From Mycolicibacterium duvalii (GTDB lineage: Bacteria; Actinomycetota; Actinomycetes; Mycobacteriales; Mycobacteriaceae): a stretch of 64,000 nucleotides of DNA. The DNA lies in contig NZ_AP022563.1 in NCBI RefSeq assembly GCF_010726645.1, positions 5,270,001-5,334,000 of the forward strand, in the 5' to 3' direction. Below the pieces are notes generated by a model, which ran no database searches, was not told where the DNA came from, and was given only the letters and a program-made list of their open reading frames with translations. Shown here one piece after another: positions 43,058-50,902 of the stretch; within the stretch, counting starts at the first letter, position 1; each line of letters begins with the position of its first letter. The position numbers and the translations under genes were made by a program.

Positions 43058-43954
43058 ATGCAGGCGCCGGAAGTCTTGGCCGGCCGCTATGAACTGCGCG
43101 GTGTCATCGGCCGCGGCGGCATGGCGGAGGTTCGTGACGCCTGGGATATCCGGCTGGAGCGGCCTGTGGCGGTCAAGATGCTGCATCCCGTCGTCGGCAC
43201 CCAACCCGACACCCGCCGCCGCTTCATGACCGAGGCGCGTGCCGCTGCGTTGCTCAACCATCCGCACGTGGTCGCGGTCCACGACCAGGGCGTGGACCGC
43301 GGGCGCGACTACATCGTGCTGGAGCGACTTCCCGGGCAGAGCCTGGCCGACGTCCTTGCCCGCCACGGTCCACTGCCCGCGGAACAGGTCCGAGCCATCG
43401 TGGCCGACGTGTTGTCCGCGCTGGGCGCCGCGCACGCGCGCGGCGTGCTGCACCGCGATGTGAAGCCGGCCAACCTGCTGTTCACGGCGTCCGGCAGGGT
43501 GAAGATCACCGACTTCGGCGTCGCCAAGAGCGCCGACTCGCCGCAGACGCTGACCAATCGGGTCTTCGGAACCATGGCCTACCTCCCGGCCGACCGGATC
43601 GCCGGCAGGCCCGCCACCCCCAGCGACGATCTGTACGCGCTCGGGGTGGTGGCCTACGAGGCCCTGACGGGACGCCGGGCCTACCCGCAGGACAACCTGG
43701 CCGCACTGGCCGACGCGATCTACGGCGGCCAGGTGGCGCCGCTGAGCGCCCTGCGCCCCGATATCGATCCCGCGCTGGCGGCCACCGTCGAGCGGGCGAT
43801 GGCGCCCGATCCGCGGTGGCGGTTCGCCGACGCACAGCAGATGCGGGCCAGCCTCGACACGCCTATTCCACGTCCGCGGAGCACCGGCGGAGTCCTCACC
43901 GCCGCGGCACTGATGACGGTGCTGGCGTTTGCCGCGCTCGTCGTCGCCGTATAG
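43058..43954 (+). CDS. Serine/threonine protein kinase with C-terminal membrane anchor
   Basis: 298 aa. Kinase domain: glycine loop GRGGMAEV (18-25), Lys40 in VAVKM, Glu59, catalytic HRDVKPAN (Asp134), DFGVAK (Asp152) and SDDLYALGVVAYEALTGRRAYP. After a short linker, a hydrophobic C-terminus (VLTAAALMTVLAFAALVVAV) ends the protein, so there is no extracellular sensor domain, unlike PknB. In many mycobacteria the kinase domain is longer (~275 aa); here it is nearly minimal but complete. Confidence 0.92.
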   Translation: MQAPEVLAGRYELRGVIGRGGMAEVRDAWDIRLERPVAVKMLHPVVGTQPDTRRRFMTEARAAALLNHPHVVAVHDQGVDRGRDYIVLERLPGQSLADVLARHGPLPAEQVRAIVADVLSALGAAHARGVLHRDVKPANLLFTASGRVKITDFGVAKSADSPQTLTNRVFGTMAYLPADRIAGRPATPSDDLYALGVVAYEALTGRRAYPQDNLAALADAIYGGQVAPLSALRPDIDPALAATVERAMAPDPRWRFADAQQMRASLDTPIPRPRSTGGVLTAAALMTVLAFAALVVAV

Positions 43955-44087
43955 CAGCTGAACTGCGGCGATGCCGATGATGGAGCTTCGCTAAACGGAC
44001 AATCCCGGTCCGGTAACGATCAGCGCGCCGTATTCAACTTCGGGACCCGATGCTGTACATTGCCGAGTTTTTCCGTATCTTGCTTGT

Positions 44088-44771
44088 GTGGGTCGGCACT
44101 CGAAGCCCCAAGAGCGGCGCAATCGTTCGATGTACCTCGGCGCCTTCCTCGCCCCCGCGGCCGTCCTACTGGTCGCGAAGGGGGACGGAGGCCAGATCGC
44201 CGAGGCGGCGGACGTCGCGCCCGTCGCCGCGCCGGCGCCGGAAGCGGTGCCCGCGCCGGCGCAGCCCTGCTGCGTCGAGGTCGTCGCGGCACCCGGTGTG
44301 CCTACGGCGCACCTGACCGCCGAGGCCCCCGCCGAGGAAGCGTCCTCGGTCGAGCTGGTGTCCGCGTCGCGGTGGCGGGTGGTCAGCCGGACACTGCCGG
44401 CCGGTGTGGCCCCGGAGCGCGGCCTGCAGGTCCGCACCATCCTGGCCGCGCGCAGCATCAGCGCGATCTTCCCCGAGATCAACGAGATCGGCGGGGTCCG
44501 CTCCGACGCGCTGCGCTGGCACCCCAACGGCCTGGCGCTCGACGTGATGATCCCGAACAACTCCTCGGCCGAGGGCATCGCGCTGGGCAACGCGATCGTG
44601 GCCTACGTGCTGCAGAACGCCGACCGGTTCGGCATCCAGGACGCCATCTGGCGGGGCGTCTACTACACCCCCAACGGCGCGCGGTCCGGCGGCTACGGCC
44701 ACTACGACCACGTTCACATCACCACCACCGGCGGCGGCTACCCGACCGGGAACGAGCTGTACTTCCGCTGA
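44088..44771 (+). CDS. Membrane/secreted M15-peptidase-like or VldE-type domain protein
   Basis: 227 aa from GTG 44088. Short basic N-terminus (GRHSKPQERRNRS) and membrane segment (YLGAFLAPAAVLLVA), followed by an Ala/Pro-rich linker with a CC pair. The C-terminal ~130 residues contain WHPNGLALDVMI, matching the HxxGxAxD core of M15 DD-carboxypeptidases, and YDHVHI near the end, like the metal-binding HxH of that fold. Mycobacterial relatives are often annotated as ARB_07466/VldE-like. A role in peptidoglycan trimming is plausible but not proven. Confidence 0.78.
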   Translation: MGRHSKPQERRNRSMYLGAFLAPAAVLLVAKGDGGQIAEAADVAPVAAPAPEAVPAPAQPCCVEVVAAPGVPTAHLTAEAPAEEASSVELVSASRWRVVSRTLPAGVAPERGLQVRTILAARSISAIFPEINEIGGVRSDALRWHPNGLALDVMIPNNSSAEGIALGNAIVAYVLQNADRFGIQDAIWRGVYYTPNGARSGGYGHYDHVHITTTGGGYPTGNELYFR

Positions 44772-44776
44772 AGCGG

Positions 44777-44849
44777 TGCCCCCACTAGGACTCGAACCTA
44801 GGACCTGCGGATTAAAAGTCCGTAGCTCTACCAACTGAGCTATAGGGGC
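44777..44849 (-). tRNA. tRNA-Lys (TTT anticodon)
   Basis: 73 nt on the minus strand. Acceptor GCCCCTA pairs with the 3' TAGTGGGGGC side (discriminator A). The anticodon loop is CTTTTAA, so the anticodon TTT reads lysine codons. D-loop AGCTCAGTTGGTAGAGC and T-loop GGTTCGAGTCC are intact. CCA is not encoded. Confidence 0.96.
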
Positions 44850-44966
44850 TTGGCATCAGAAAGGATAGCGGTGGGCTGCTCGTTTGAGGATTTGGGTGTC
44901 CGTACCCTAAGCTATTGAAGCTCCCAACGACATGAGCGTTGCGAGTACCCCGGAGAGATTCGGCTG

Positions 44967-45039
44967 GCCCCCTTCGTCTAGCGGCCTAGGACGCCGCCCT
45001 TTCAAGGCGGTAGCGCGGGTTCGAATCCCGTAGGGGGTA
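44967..45039 (+). tRNA. tRNA-Glu (TTC anticodon)
   Basis: 73 nt. Acceptor GCCCCCT pairs with AGGGGGT (discriminator A). Anticodon loop CTTTCAA gives TTC. T-loop GGGTTCGAATCCC. Follows tRNA-Lys on the opposite strand; CCA not encoded. Confidence 0.96.
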
Positions 45040-45086
45040 CGCGTAGCGAACCCGAAAGTGGGAGTTGCACGAAGCTTCACAAGTAA

Positions 45087-45163
45087 GGCCCTGTGGCGCA
45101 GTTGGTTAGCGCGCCGCCCTGTCACGGCGGAGGTCGCGGGTTCGAGTCCCGTCAGGGTCGCCA
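45087..45163 (+). tRNA. tRNA-Asp (GTC anticodon), CCA encoded
   Basis: 74 nt plus genomic CCA (45161-45163). Acceptor GGCCCTG pairs with CAGGGTC (discriminator G). Anticodon loop CTGTCAC gives GTC. T-loop GGGTTCGAGTCCC. Confidence 0.96.
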
Positions 45164-45204
45164 TCGCGGCGAGGCACTTGTTTGCACAGTGATCGGTGCC
45201 GTCC

Positions 45205-45281
45205 GGCCAGGTAGCTCAGTTGGTACGAGCGTCCGCCTGAAAAGCGGAAGGTCGCCGGTTCGATCCCGGCCCTGGCCACCA
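45205..45281 (+). tRNA. tRNA-Phe (GAA anticodon), CCA encoded
   Basis: 74 nt plus genomic CCA (45279-45281). Acceptor GGCCAGG pairs with CCTGGCC (discriminator A). Anticodon loop CTGAAAA gives GAA. The final A of CCA is also the first base of the ATG of the chorismate mutase gene. Confidence 0.96.
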
Positions 45282-45853
45282 TGTTCAGTTCATGCGCACG
45301 CTGGACCGTCATCGCGACGGCGGTGGCCGCGTTGCTTTCCCCCGTTGTGGTTTCGGTCGCCGCCGCCCAACCCCAGAGCCCGCTGACCGAACTGGTCGAC
45401 GCGACGGCCCGCCGTCTCGAAGTCGCCGAACCGGTCGCGCTGGCCAAGTTCGGAAACGGCCAGCCGGTCAAAGACCCGCAGCGCGAACAACAGGTGATCG
45501 ACACCGTCATCGCCGAAGCGACCACGCTGGGCGCCGACCCGGCCGTCGTCGCGACGGTCTTCCGCGACCAGATCGACGCGTCGGTGGCCATTCAATACGC
45601 CCGGATGTCGCAGTGGACGCTGGACCCGGCGACCGTCCCGGCCACCGCCGGGGACCTCGCCGCCTCCCGCGCTGTCCTCGACGCTGTGAACCGCGAAATG
45701 GTCACCCGGCTCGTCGAGCAGCGCGGAGTGCTGACCTCGCCGCTCTGTGCCGTCGAACTCGACCGGGCCCGGGCCGCCGTCGCCCAGGCCCGCGCGTTCG
45801 ACCCGCTGTACCGGCGGGCGCTCGAGGTCGCCACCCGCAACTACTGCCGCTGA
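45281..45853 (+). CDS. Secreted chorismate mutase (AroQ-gamma type)
   Basis: 190 aa from ATG 45281. Signal peptide residues 1-29 (TVIATAVAALLSPVVVSV, cleavage near VAAA-Q). The mature helical domain has LVDATARRLEVAEPVALAKF and RDQIDASVAIQYARM; the Arg and Lys of this segment line up with AroQ-gamma active-site residues. Cysteines in SPLCAVEL and NYCR match the disulfide of the secreted M. tuberculosis enzyme (Rv1885c). It converts chorismate to prephenate outside the cytoplasm; the physiological reason is unknown. The ATG shares a base with the tRNA-Phe CCA end. Confidence 0.9.
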   Translation: MFSSCARWTVIATAVAALLSPVVVSVAAAQPQSPLTELVDATARRLEVAEPVALAKFGNGQPVKDPQREQQVIDTVIAEATTLGADPAVVATVFRDQIDASVAIQYARMSQWTLDPATVPATAGDLAASRAVLDAVNREMVTRLVEQRGVLTSPLCAVELDRARAAVAQARAFDPLYRRALEVATRNYCR

Positions 45854-45862
45854 CGTGGAATC

Positions 45863-46486
45863 ATGTGTCACGATATGACACGCGCTTCCGCTTCGAAGAC
45901 CGCCGACGACCGCAACGGGTTCCGGCAGCGGCTGCTCGACGCGCTGGAAGCCTCAATCGCCGAGGACGGTTACGCCAAGACGACCGTCGCCGGCATCGTG
46001 CGCCGGGCCCGCACGTCGCGGCGCACCTTCTACGAGCACTTCGACAGCCGGGAAGCCTGCTTCGTCGAGTTGCTCTCCGGCGCCAACGCCGACCAGATCC
46101 GTCAGATCTCCGAGGCCGTCGACGCCAGTGCACCCTGGCAGAAGCAGGTCCGGCAGGCCGTCGAGGCTTGGATCGCCACCGGCGAGGCCCGCTCGGCGTT
46201 GATGCTCAGCTGGATTCGCGACGTGCCGGCGCTCGGCGCGGCGGCCCGCGGGCTGCAGCGCGACGCGATGGAGGCGTTCATCGCGATGGTCGGGTCGATC
46301 ACCGCGACCGACGAGTTCCGGTCGGCCGGCGTGAGTCCGATCTCCCGCCCGCGGGTCATCATGCTGCTCGGCGGTCTGCGTGAGCTGACGGCCATCACCG
46401 TCGAGGAGGGCGGCCGCCTCGGTGACGTCACCGAGGAGGCCGTCGAGGCCTCCATCGCGATGCTCAGCCAGCACGGGCCCGCTTGA
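45863..46486 (+). CDS. TetR family regulator (first of a tandem pair)
   Basis: 207 aa from ATG 45863; ATG 45875 is an alternative. Helix-turn-helix TTVAGIVRRARTSRRTFYEHFDSREACFVEL. The C-terminus is a helical ligand domain (VIMLLGGLRELTAI). The start region lies inside an inverted repeat (45865-45881), so autoregulation is likely. Its TGA overlaps the second TetR start as TGATG, so both are made from one mRNA. Confidence 0.88.
   Translation: MCHDMTRASASKTADDRNGFRQRLLDALEASIAEDGYAKTTVAGIVRRARTSRRTFYEHFDSREACFVELLSGANADQIRQISEAVDASAPWQKQVRQAVEAWIATGEARSALMLSWIRDVPALGAAARGLQRDAMEAFIAMVGSITATDEFRSAGVSPISRPRVIMLLGGLRELTAITVEEGGRLGDVTEEAVEASIAMLSQHGPA
45865..45881. promoter_or_regulatory. Inverted repeat over TetR start codon
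   Basis: GTGTCA at 45865-45870 and TGACAC at 45876-45881, spacer CGATA. It covers both candidate starts of the first TetR gene, so binding there would block transcription or initiation. It is distinct in sequence from the 47099 palindrome. Confidence 0.55.
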
Positions 46487-47091
46487 TGGCCCGACCCGCG
46501 CACACCGCGCGCAGCGAGCGAACCCGAGAGGCGTTGCGACAGGCCGCCGTGGTGCGGTTCCTGGCCCAGGGGGTGGAGGAGACGTCGGCCGAGCAGATCG
46601 CCGCCGACGCCGGAGTTTCGCTGCGGACCTTCTACCGCCACTTCGCGTCCAAGCACGACCTGTTGTTCGCCGACTACGACGCCGGGCTGCAGTGGTTTCG
46701 GGCCGCGCTGGCCGACCGGGCCCCGGGCGAGTCGATCATCGAATCGGTGCAGTCGGCGATCATGGCCTCGCCGTACGAGGACTGGGCCGTCACCAAGATC
46801 GCGGCGCTGCGGGCTCACGAGCTCGACCCCGGCCGGATCGTGCGCCACATCCGCCAGGTGGAGGCCGACTTCGCCGACGCGATCGACGAGCATCTGGCCG
46901 GCGCCGATCCGCCGCCGTCCGGCACCGCCGAACGCATGCGGCTGACCGTGACGGCCCGGTGCATCGCCGCGGCGGTGTTCGGGGCGATGGAGGTGTGGAT
47001 GCTCGGTGAGGACCGCTCGCTGGGCGAGCTGGATCGGTTGTGCCGCGACGCGCTGCACTTGTTGCGCCGCGGTGTCGAAGAGCCCGCCTGA
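46486..47091 (+). CDS. TetR family regulator (second of the pair)
   Basis: 201 aa from ATG 46486. Helix-turn-helix EQIAADAGVSLRTFYRHFASKHDLLF; C-terminal ligand-binding helices follow (YEDWAVTKIAALRAHELD). The ATG overlaps the previous TGA by one base. It ends seven bases before a perfect palindrome and 64 bases before the FAD oxidoreductase, whose transcription it probably controls. Confidence 0.9.
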   Translation: MARPAHTARSERTREALRQAAVVRFLAQGVEETSAEQIAADAGVSLRTFYRHFASKHDLLFADYDAGLQWFRAALADRAPGESIIESVQSAIMASPYEDWAVTKIAALRAHELDPGRIVRHIRQVEADFADAIDEHLAGADPPPSGTAERMRLTVTARCIAAAVFGAMEVWMLGEDRSLGELDRLCRDALHLLRRGVEEPA

Positions 47092-47098
47092 CACCTCC

Positions 47099-47138
47099 CG
47101 ACCCATAGTTTTGTCAATATTGACAAAACTATGGGTCG
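47099..47138. promoter_or_regulatory. Perfect 40-bp palindrome (probable operator)
   Basis: Left half 47099-47118 is CGACCCATAGTTTTGTCAAT and the right half 47119-47138 is its exact reverse complement, with no loop. The centre TTGTCAATATTGACAA resembles TetR-type operators. It lies 18 bases before the ATG of the FAD oxidoreductase and contains TTGACA at 47120-47125, a possible -35-like element. Likely operator for the adjacent TetR; as RNA it would be a very stable hairpin. Confidence 0.8.
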
Positions 47139-47155
47139 ACTGACAGCCTCGCTCC

Positions 47156-48712
47156 ATGACGGAGTTCGACGCGATCGTCATCGGTGCCGGACACAACGGC
47201 TTGACGGCCGCGGCGCTGTTGCAGCGGGCCGGGCTGGCCACGTTATGTCTGGACGCCAAGCGGTACGCCGGCGGCATGGCCTCGACGGTGGAGTTGTTTG
47301 ACGGCTTCCGGTTCGAGATCGCCGGCTCGGTGCAGGTGCCGACGGCCGCTGCGGTCAGTGACGCGCTCGCACTCGGCGAGCTTCCCACCCTGGACCTCGA
47401 CGTGATGTCGGTGCAGCTGCGCGGGATCGGCGACGACCCCGTGGTGTACTACACCGACCCGGTCAAGCTGCTCACCCATCTCAACGACGTGCACGGCGCC
47501 GACGCGGTTGCCGGGATGGCGGCGCTGATGGAGTGGTGCCAGGCGCCCACGCGAGCGCTCGGCCGGTTCGACGCGGCCCGCCCACCCCGCACCCTCGATG
47601 AGATGTACGCCTGTGCGGCAACAACTTCCGAGCGGCAGGCAATCACCGACATATTGTTCGGCTCGGTCAGCGACGTGCTCGACCGCTACCTTCCCGACCG
47701 CGAGAAGCACGGCGCACTGCGCGGCATGCTGGCCTTCCTGGCCGTCAACACCACGTTTCGGGGGCCGCAGACGCCCGGCAGTGCTGCTGCGCTGGCCTTC
47801 GGTCTGGCCGTGCCGGACGAGAACGCCACCCTGATCAAGAAGTTCCGCGGCGGTATGGGGGCGGTCACCGAACACCTGCTGCGCCTGTTCACCGAATCCG
47901 GTGGGGAGCTGCGACTGCGCAGCACCGTCGAGCAGATCACCGTCGACCACGGTCGCGTCACCGGGGTCCGCCTGGACACCGGTGACACGGTGAGCGCACC
48001 GGTGGTCATCTCGGCCGTCGCTCCGGATCTCACCGTCAACCGGCTCGTCGAACCCACCGCCGTCCCACCCGAGGTCCGACAACGGTTTTCACGCATCGAC
48101 CATCGCGGCAGCTATCTGCAGATGCACTTCGCGCTGGACGGGCCGCCGACCTTCGCCGAGCCCTACCAGATCCTCAACGACCCCGGATACCAGTCCGCGA
48201 TCGGTCTTTTCAGCACGCCTGAGGAACTGCAGCAGCAATGGGAGGACGCGCAGCACGGCATCGTGCCGGCCGACCCCGCGATCGCGCTGCAGATCCCGTC
48301 GGCCAACGACCCGGGTCTCGCGCCGCCCGGCAAGCATGCCGCGTCGGCGTTCGCGCTGTGGTTCCCGCTGACCGAGGAGCGAGCCGGCTACGGCGAGATG
48401 AAGACCGAGATGGGCCGCCGGGTGATCGACAAGATCACCCGGCTGGCGCCGGACTTCGACAGCCTGATCCTGCGGCACACCACCTTCACACCCAGACACA
48501 TGGCCACGATGTTCGGGGCGCTTGAAGGCGACTACTGTCACGGGCTTATCCACCCGGAGCAGATGGGGCCCAACCGGCCTGGACCCAAAGGCTATCTGGA
48601 TCAACCGATTCCGATCGAGGGCCTGCTGCTGGCCAGCGCGGGGTGCCACGGCGGGCCCGGGATCACCTTCATCCCGGGATACAACGCGGCAGCGCAGATC
48701 CTCACCGGGTAG
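47156..48712 (+). CDS. FAD-dependent oxidoreductase, phytoene desaturase/carotenoid type
   Basis: 518 aa. FAD fold AIVIGAGHNGLTAAALLQRAG at the N-terminus and the C-terminal segment SAGCHGGPGITFIPGYNAA fit the CrtI/phytoene-dehydrogenase-like branch of NAD(P)/FAD oxidoreductases. Many mycobacterial members of this branch act on lipids or are of unknown substrate; no crt gene is nearby. It is under the palindrome at 47099 and downstream of two TetR genes, so expression is probably inducible. Confidence 0.87.
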   Translation: MTEFDAIVIGAGHNGLTAAALLQRAGLATLCLDAKRYAGGMASTVELFDGFRFEIAGSVQVPTAAAVSDALALGELPTLDLDVMSVQLRGIGDDPVVYYTDPVKLLTHLNDVHGADAVAGMAALMEWCQAPTRALGRFDAARPPRTLDEMYACAATTSERQAITDILFGSVSDVLDRYLPDREKHGALRGMLAFLAVNTTFRGPQTPGSAAALAFGLAVPDENATLIKKFRGGMGAVTEHLLRLFTESGGELRLRSTVEQITVDHGRVTGVRLDTGDTVSAPVVISAVAPDLTVNRLVEPTAVPPEVRQRFSRIDHRGSYLQMHFALDGPPTFAEPYQILNDPGYQSAIGLFSTPEELQQQWEDAQHGIVPADPAIALQIPSANDPGLAPPGKHAASAFALWFPLTEERAGYGEMKTEMGRRVIDKITRLAPDFDSLILRHTTFTPRHMATMFGALEGDYCHGLIHPEQMGPNRPGPKGYLDQPIPIEGLLLASAGCHGGPGITFIPGYNAAAQILTG

Positions 48713-48737
48713 CGGCGGGGTGGTCTAAGGTTCCGCC

Positions 48738-49178
48738 ATGGCAACCCGAGACTCCCGCGAGGTCGTGATCGAAGCGACGCCCGAGCAGATCCTCGACGTC
48801 ATCGCCGACGTCGAGAACACCCCGTCGTGGTCCCCGCAGTATCAGCAGGCCGACGTACTGGAACGCTACGACAACGGCCAGCCCAAGAAGGTCAAGATGA
48901 AGGTCAAGGCGGCCGGCCTGACCGATGAGCAGGTACTGGAATACACCTGGGGAACCGACAAGGTGACCTGGACGCTGGTGTCGGCGGGCCAGCTCAAGGC
49001 GCAGGACGCCGGTTACACGTTGACGCCAGACGGAGACAAGACCCGCGTGCGCTTCGACATGGAAATCGACCTGGCCGTACCGCTGCCCGGATTCGTGCTG
49101 AAGCGGGCGCTCAAGGGCGGCATGGAGACGGCCACCGACGGCCTGCGCAAACAGGTGCACAAAGTCGTCAAAGGCTGA
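48738..49178 (+). CDS. SRPBCC (polyketide cyclase-like) family protein
   Basis: 146 aa. A START-like fold: REVVIEATPEQILDVIADVENTPSWSP, then VKMKVKAAGLTDEQVLEYTWG and the final helix FVLKRALKGGMETATDGLR. It probably binds a hydrophobic ligand; no catalysis is shown. A paralogue follows 62 bases later. In M. tuberculosis related genes Rv0854, Rv0856 and Rv0857 sit before dapC, fadA and fadB, the same order as here. Confidence 0.88.
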   Translation: MATRDSREVVIEATPEQILDVIADVENTPSWSPQYQQADVLERYDNGQPKKVKMKVKAAGLTDEQVLEYTWGTDKVTWTLVSAGQLKAQDAGYTLTPDGDKTRVRFDMEIDLAVPLPGFVLKRALKGGMETATDGLRKQVHKVVKG

Positions 49179-49240
49179 CAGCCGAGATTAGCTGAGCAAA
49201 CTTCTGCGCGAGGCCGGTAACGCGACTACGATTTGCCGGT

Positions 49241-49684
49241 ATGGCGGTCCGCGCGAGCAGTGAGACGGTGATCGAAGCGCCGCCCGCGGCGATCATGGCG
49301 GCGCTCGCCGACGTGGAGGGTGTCGCCTCCCGGTCGGCGTTGCACAAGGACGCCGAAGTCCTCGACCGGCACCCCGACGGCAGGCCCCACCACGTCAAGA
49401 CGACCGTCAAGATCATGGGGGTCACCGACAAGGAGATCCTCGAGTACCACTGGGGCGACACCTGGATGGTCTGGGACGCCGACAGCACCCTGCAGCAACG
49501 GGGCCAGCACGGTGAGTACAACCTGACGCCGGTTGGAGTGGACCGTACGCGGGTCCGGTTCGACCTGATCCTCGACCTCGCCGCGCCGGTCCCCGCTTTT
49601 CTGGTCAAGCGCGCCCGCCGGATGGTCCTCGACGTGGCACTCGAGGACCTCCGCCAACGTGTGTTGAGCGGCACCGCGCACTAA
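49241..49684 (+). CDS. SRPBCC family protein, paralogue of the previous gene
   Basis: 147 aa. Same order of elements as 48738-49178: SETVIEAPPAAIMAALADVEG, VKTTVKIMGVTDKEILEYHWG and FLVKRARRMVLDVALEDLR. The ligand-pocket residues differ, e.g. TWMVWDADS instead of VTWTLVSAG. Conserved duplication of this gene in mycobacteria suggests different ligands. Its TAA overlaps the dapC stop region. Confidence 0.88.
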   Translation: MAVRASSETVIEAPPAAIMAALADVEGVASRSALHKDAEVLDRHPDGRPHHVKTTVKIMGVTDKEILEYHWGDTWMVWDADSTLQQRGQHGEYNLTPVGVDRTRVRFDLILDLAAPVPAFLVKRARRMVLDVALEDLRQRVLSGTAH

Positions 49685-50847
49685 CGCAACGCCTGCAGCC
49701 GCCGGATGCCCTCGTCGAGGGTTTCCTCCCGTTTGCAGAACCCGAACCGCACCAGATGTTTCCACTGCGCGGCGTGCGGCGCGTCCGGGTCGCAGAACGC
49801 GGTCATCGGAATGGCTGCCACCCCGACTCGTGCCGGGAGTTCTGCACAGAACTGGGCGCTGTCGTCGAACCCCAGCGGCCGCGGGTCGGCGCACAGAAAA
49901 TAAGTGCCCGCGCTGTCGTGCACGTCGAACCCGATGTCGCGCAGGGCCGCTCCGAGGGTGTCGCGGCGCGCCTGCAGCGAGTCGCGCAACGCCGTCACCC
50001 ACGCGTCCTCGGTCTCCAGTGCCAGCGCCACCGCCGGCTGGAACGCCGACCCGCCGACATAGGTCAGATACTGTTTGGCGGCCCGGACGCCGGCGATGAG
50101 ATCCGCCGGCCCGCAAGCCCATCCGATCTTCCAGCCGGTGACGTTGAACATCTTGGCCGCACTGGAGATGGTAACTGTGCGCTCGGCCATGCCCGGATAG
50201 TTCGCCAGGGGCAGGTGCGGCCGCCCGTCGAACACCAGGTGCTCGTAGACCTCATCGGTGATCACGAGAAGGTCGGCGGCCACCGCCAGCTCCGCGATGG
50301 CGCGCAGTTCGTCGTCACCGGCCACCAGACCGGTCGGGTTGTGCGGCGAATTCACGATCAGCGCTTTGGTGTTCGGTGTCACCGCGCGCCGCAACGCGTC
50401 GACGTCGATCGCGAAGCCCCGCCCCGCCGGCACCAGCGGGACCGCGCGGCGGAGGCAACCGGCCATCGCCAGGACCGGGGAGTAGGAGTCGTAGAACGGT
50501 TCGATGAGCAGAACCTCCGAGCCGGGCTCGACGAGACCCAGCACCGACGCGGCGATGGCCTCCGTGGCCCCAACGGTCACCAGGATCTCGCGGTCCGGAT
50601 CGTAGGCGGTGCCGTAGCGACGTAGCCGCTGCGCGGCGATCGCCCGGCGCAGCGGCGGGATGCCCAGCCCCGGCGGGTACTGGTTGACCCCATCGGCGAT
50701 CGCGGTGCGTGCGGCCTCGAGCATGGCGGCCGGGCCGTCCTCGTCGGGGAAGCCCTGCCCCAAGTTGACTGCGCCGATCTCGGCGGCCAGCGCCGACATC
50801 TCCGCGAAGATGGTCACCGCGTAGGGCCGCAACCGTTGAACCGTCAC
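49681..50847 (-). CDS. dapC: PLP-dependent aminotransferase, N-succinyldiaminopimelate type (DapC)
   Basis: 388 aa from GTG 50847. Fold type I aminotransferase: NLGQGFPDEDGP, NSPHNPTG, ITDEVYEHLVFDG and the PLP lysine in SSAAKMFNVTGWKIGW. Synteny with Rv0858c (dapC) before fadA-fadB supports a role in lysine/diaminopimelate synthesis, although kynurenine- or methionine-type activities occur in this subgroup. Longer starts up to 51024 would overlap the divergent OYE gene and lack similarity. Confidence 0.87.
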   Translation of the reverse strand: MTVQRLRPYAVTIFAEMSALAAEIGAVNLGQGFPDEDGPAAMLEAARTAIADGVNQYPPGLGIPPLRRAIAAQRLRRYGTAYDPDREILVTVGATEAIAASVLGLVEPGSEVLLIEPFYDSYSPVLAMAGCLRRAVPLVPAGRGFAIDVDALRRAVTPNTKALIVNSPHNPTGLVAGDDELRAIAELAVAADLLVITDEVYEHLVFDGRPHLPLANYPGMAERTVTISSAAKMFNVTGWKIGWACGPADLIAGVRAAKQYLTYVGGSAFQPAVALALETEDAWVTALRDSLQARRDTLGAALRDIGFDVHDSAGTYFLCADPRPLGFDDSAQFCAELPARVGVAAIPMTAFCDPDAPHAAQWKHLVRFGFCKREETLDEGIRRLQALR

Positions 50848-50902
50848 GACGTCGAAGCCTAGCGCCGGGAATGAACCGCGGCCCGCGTGTGCTGACTGCG
50901 GC

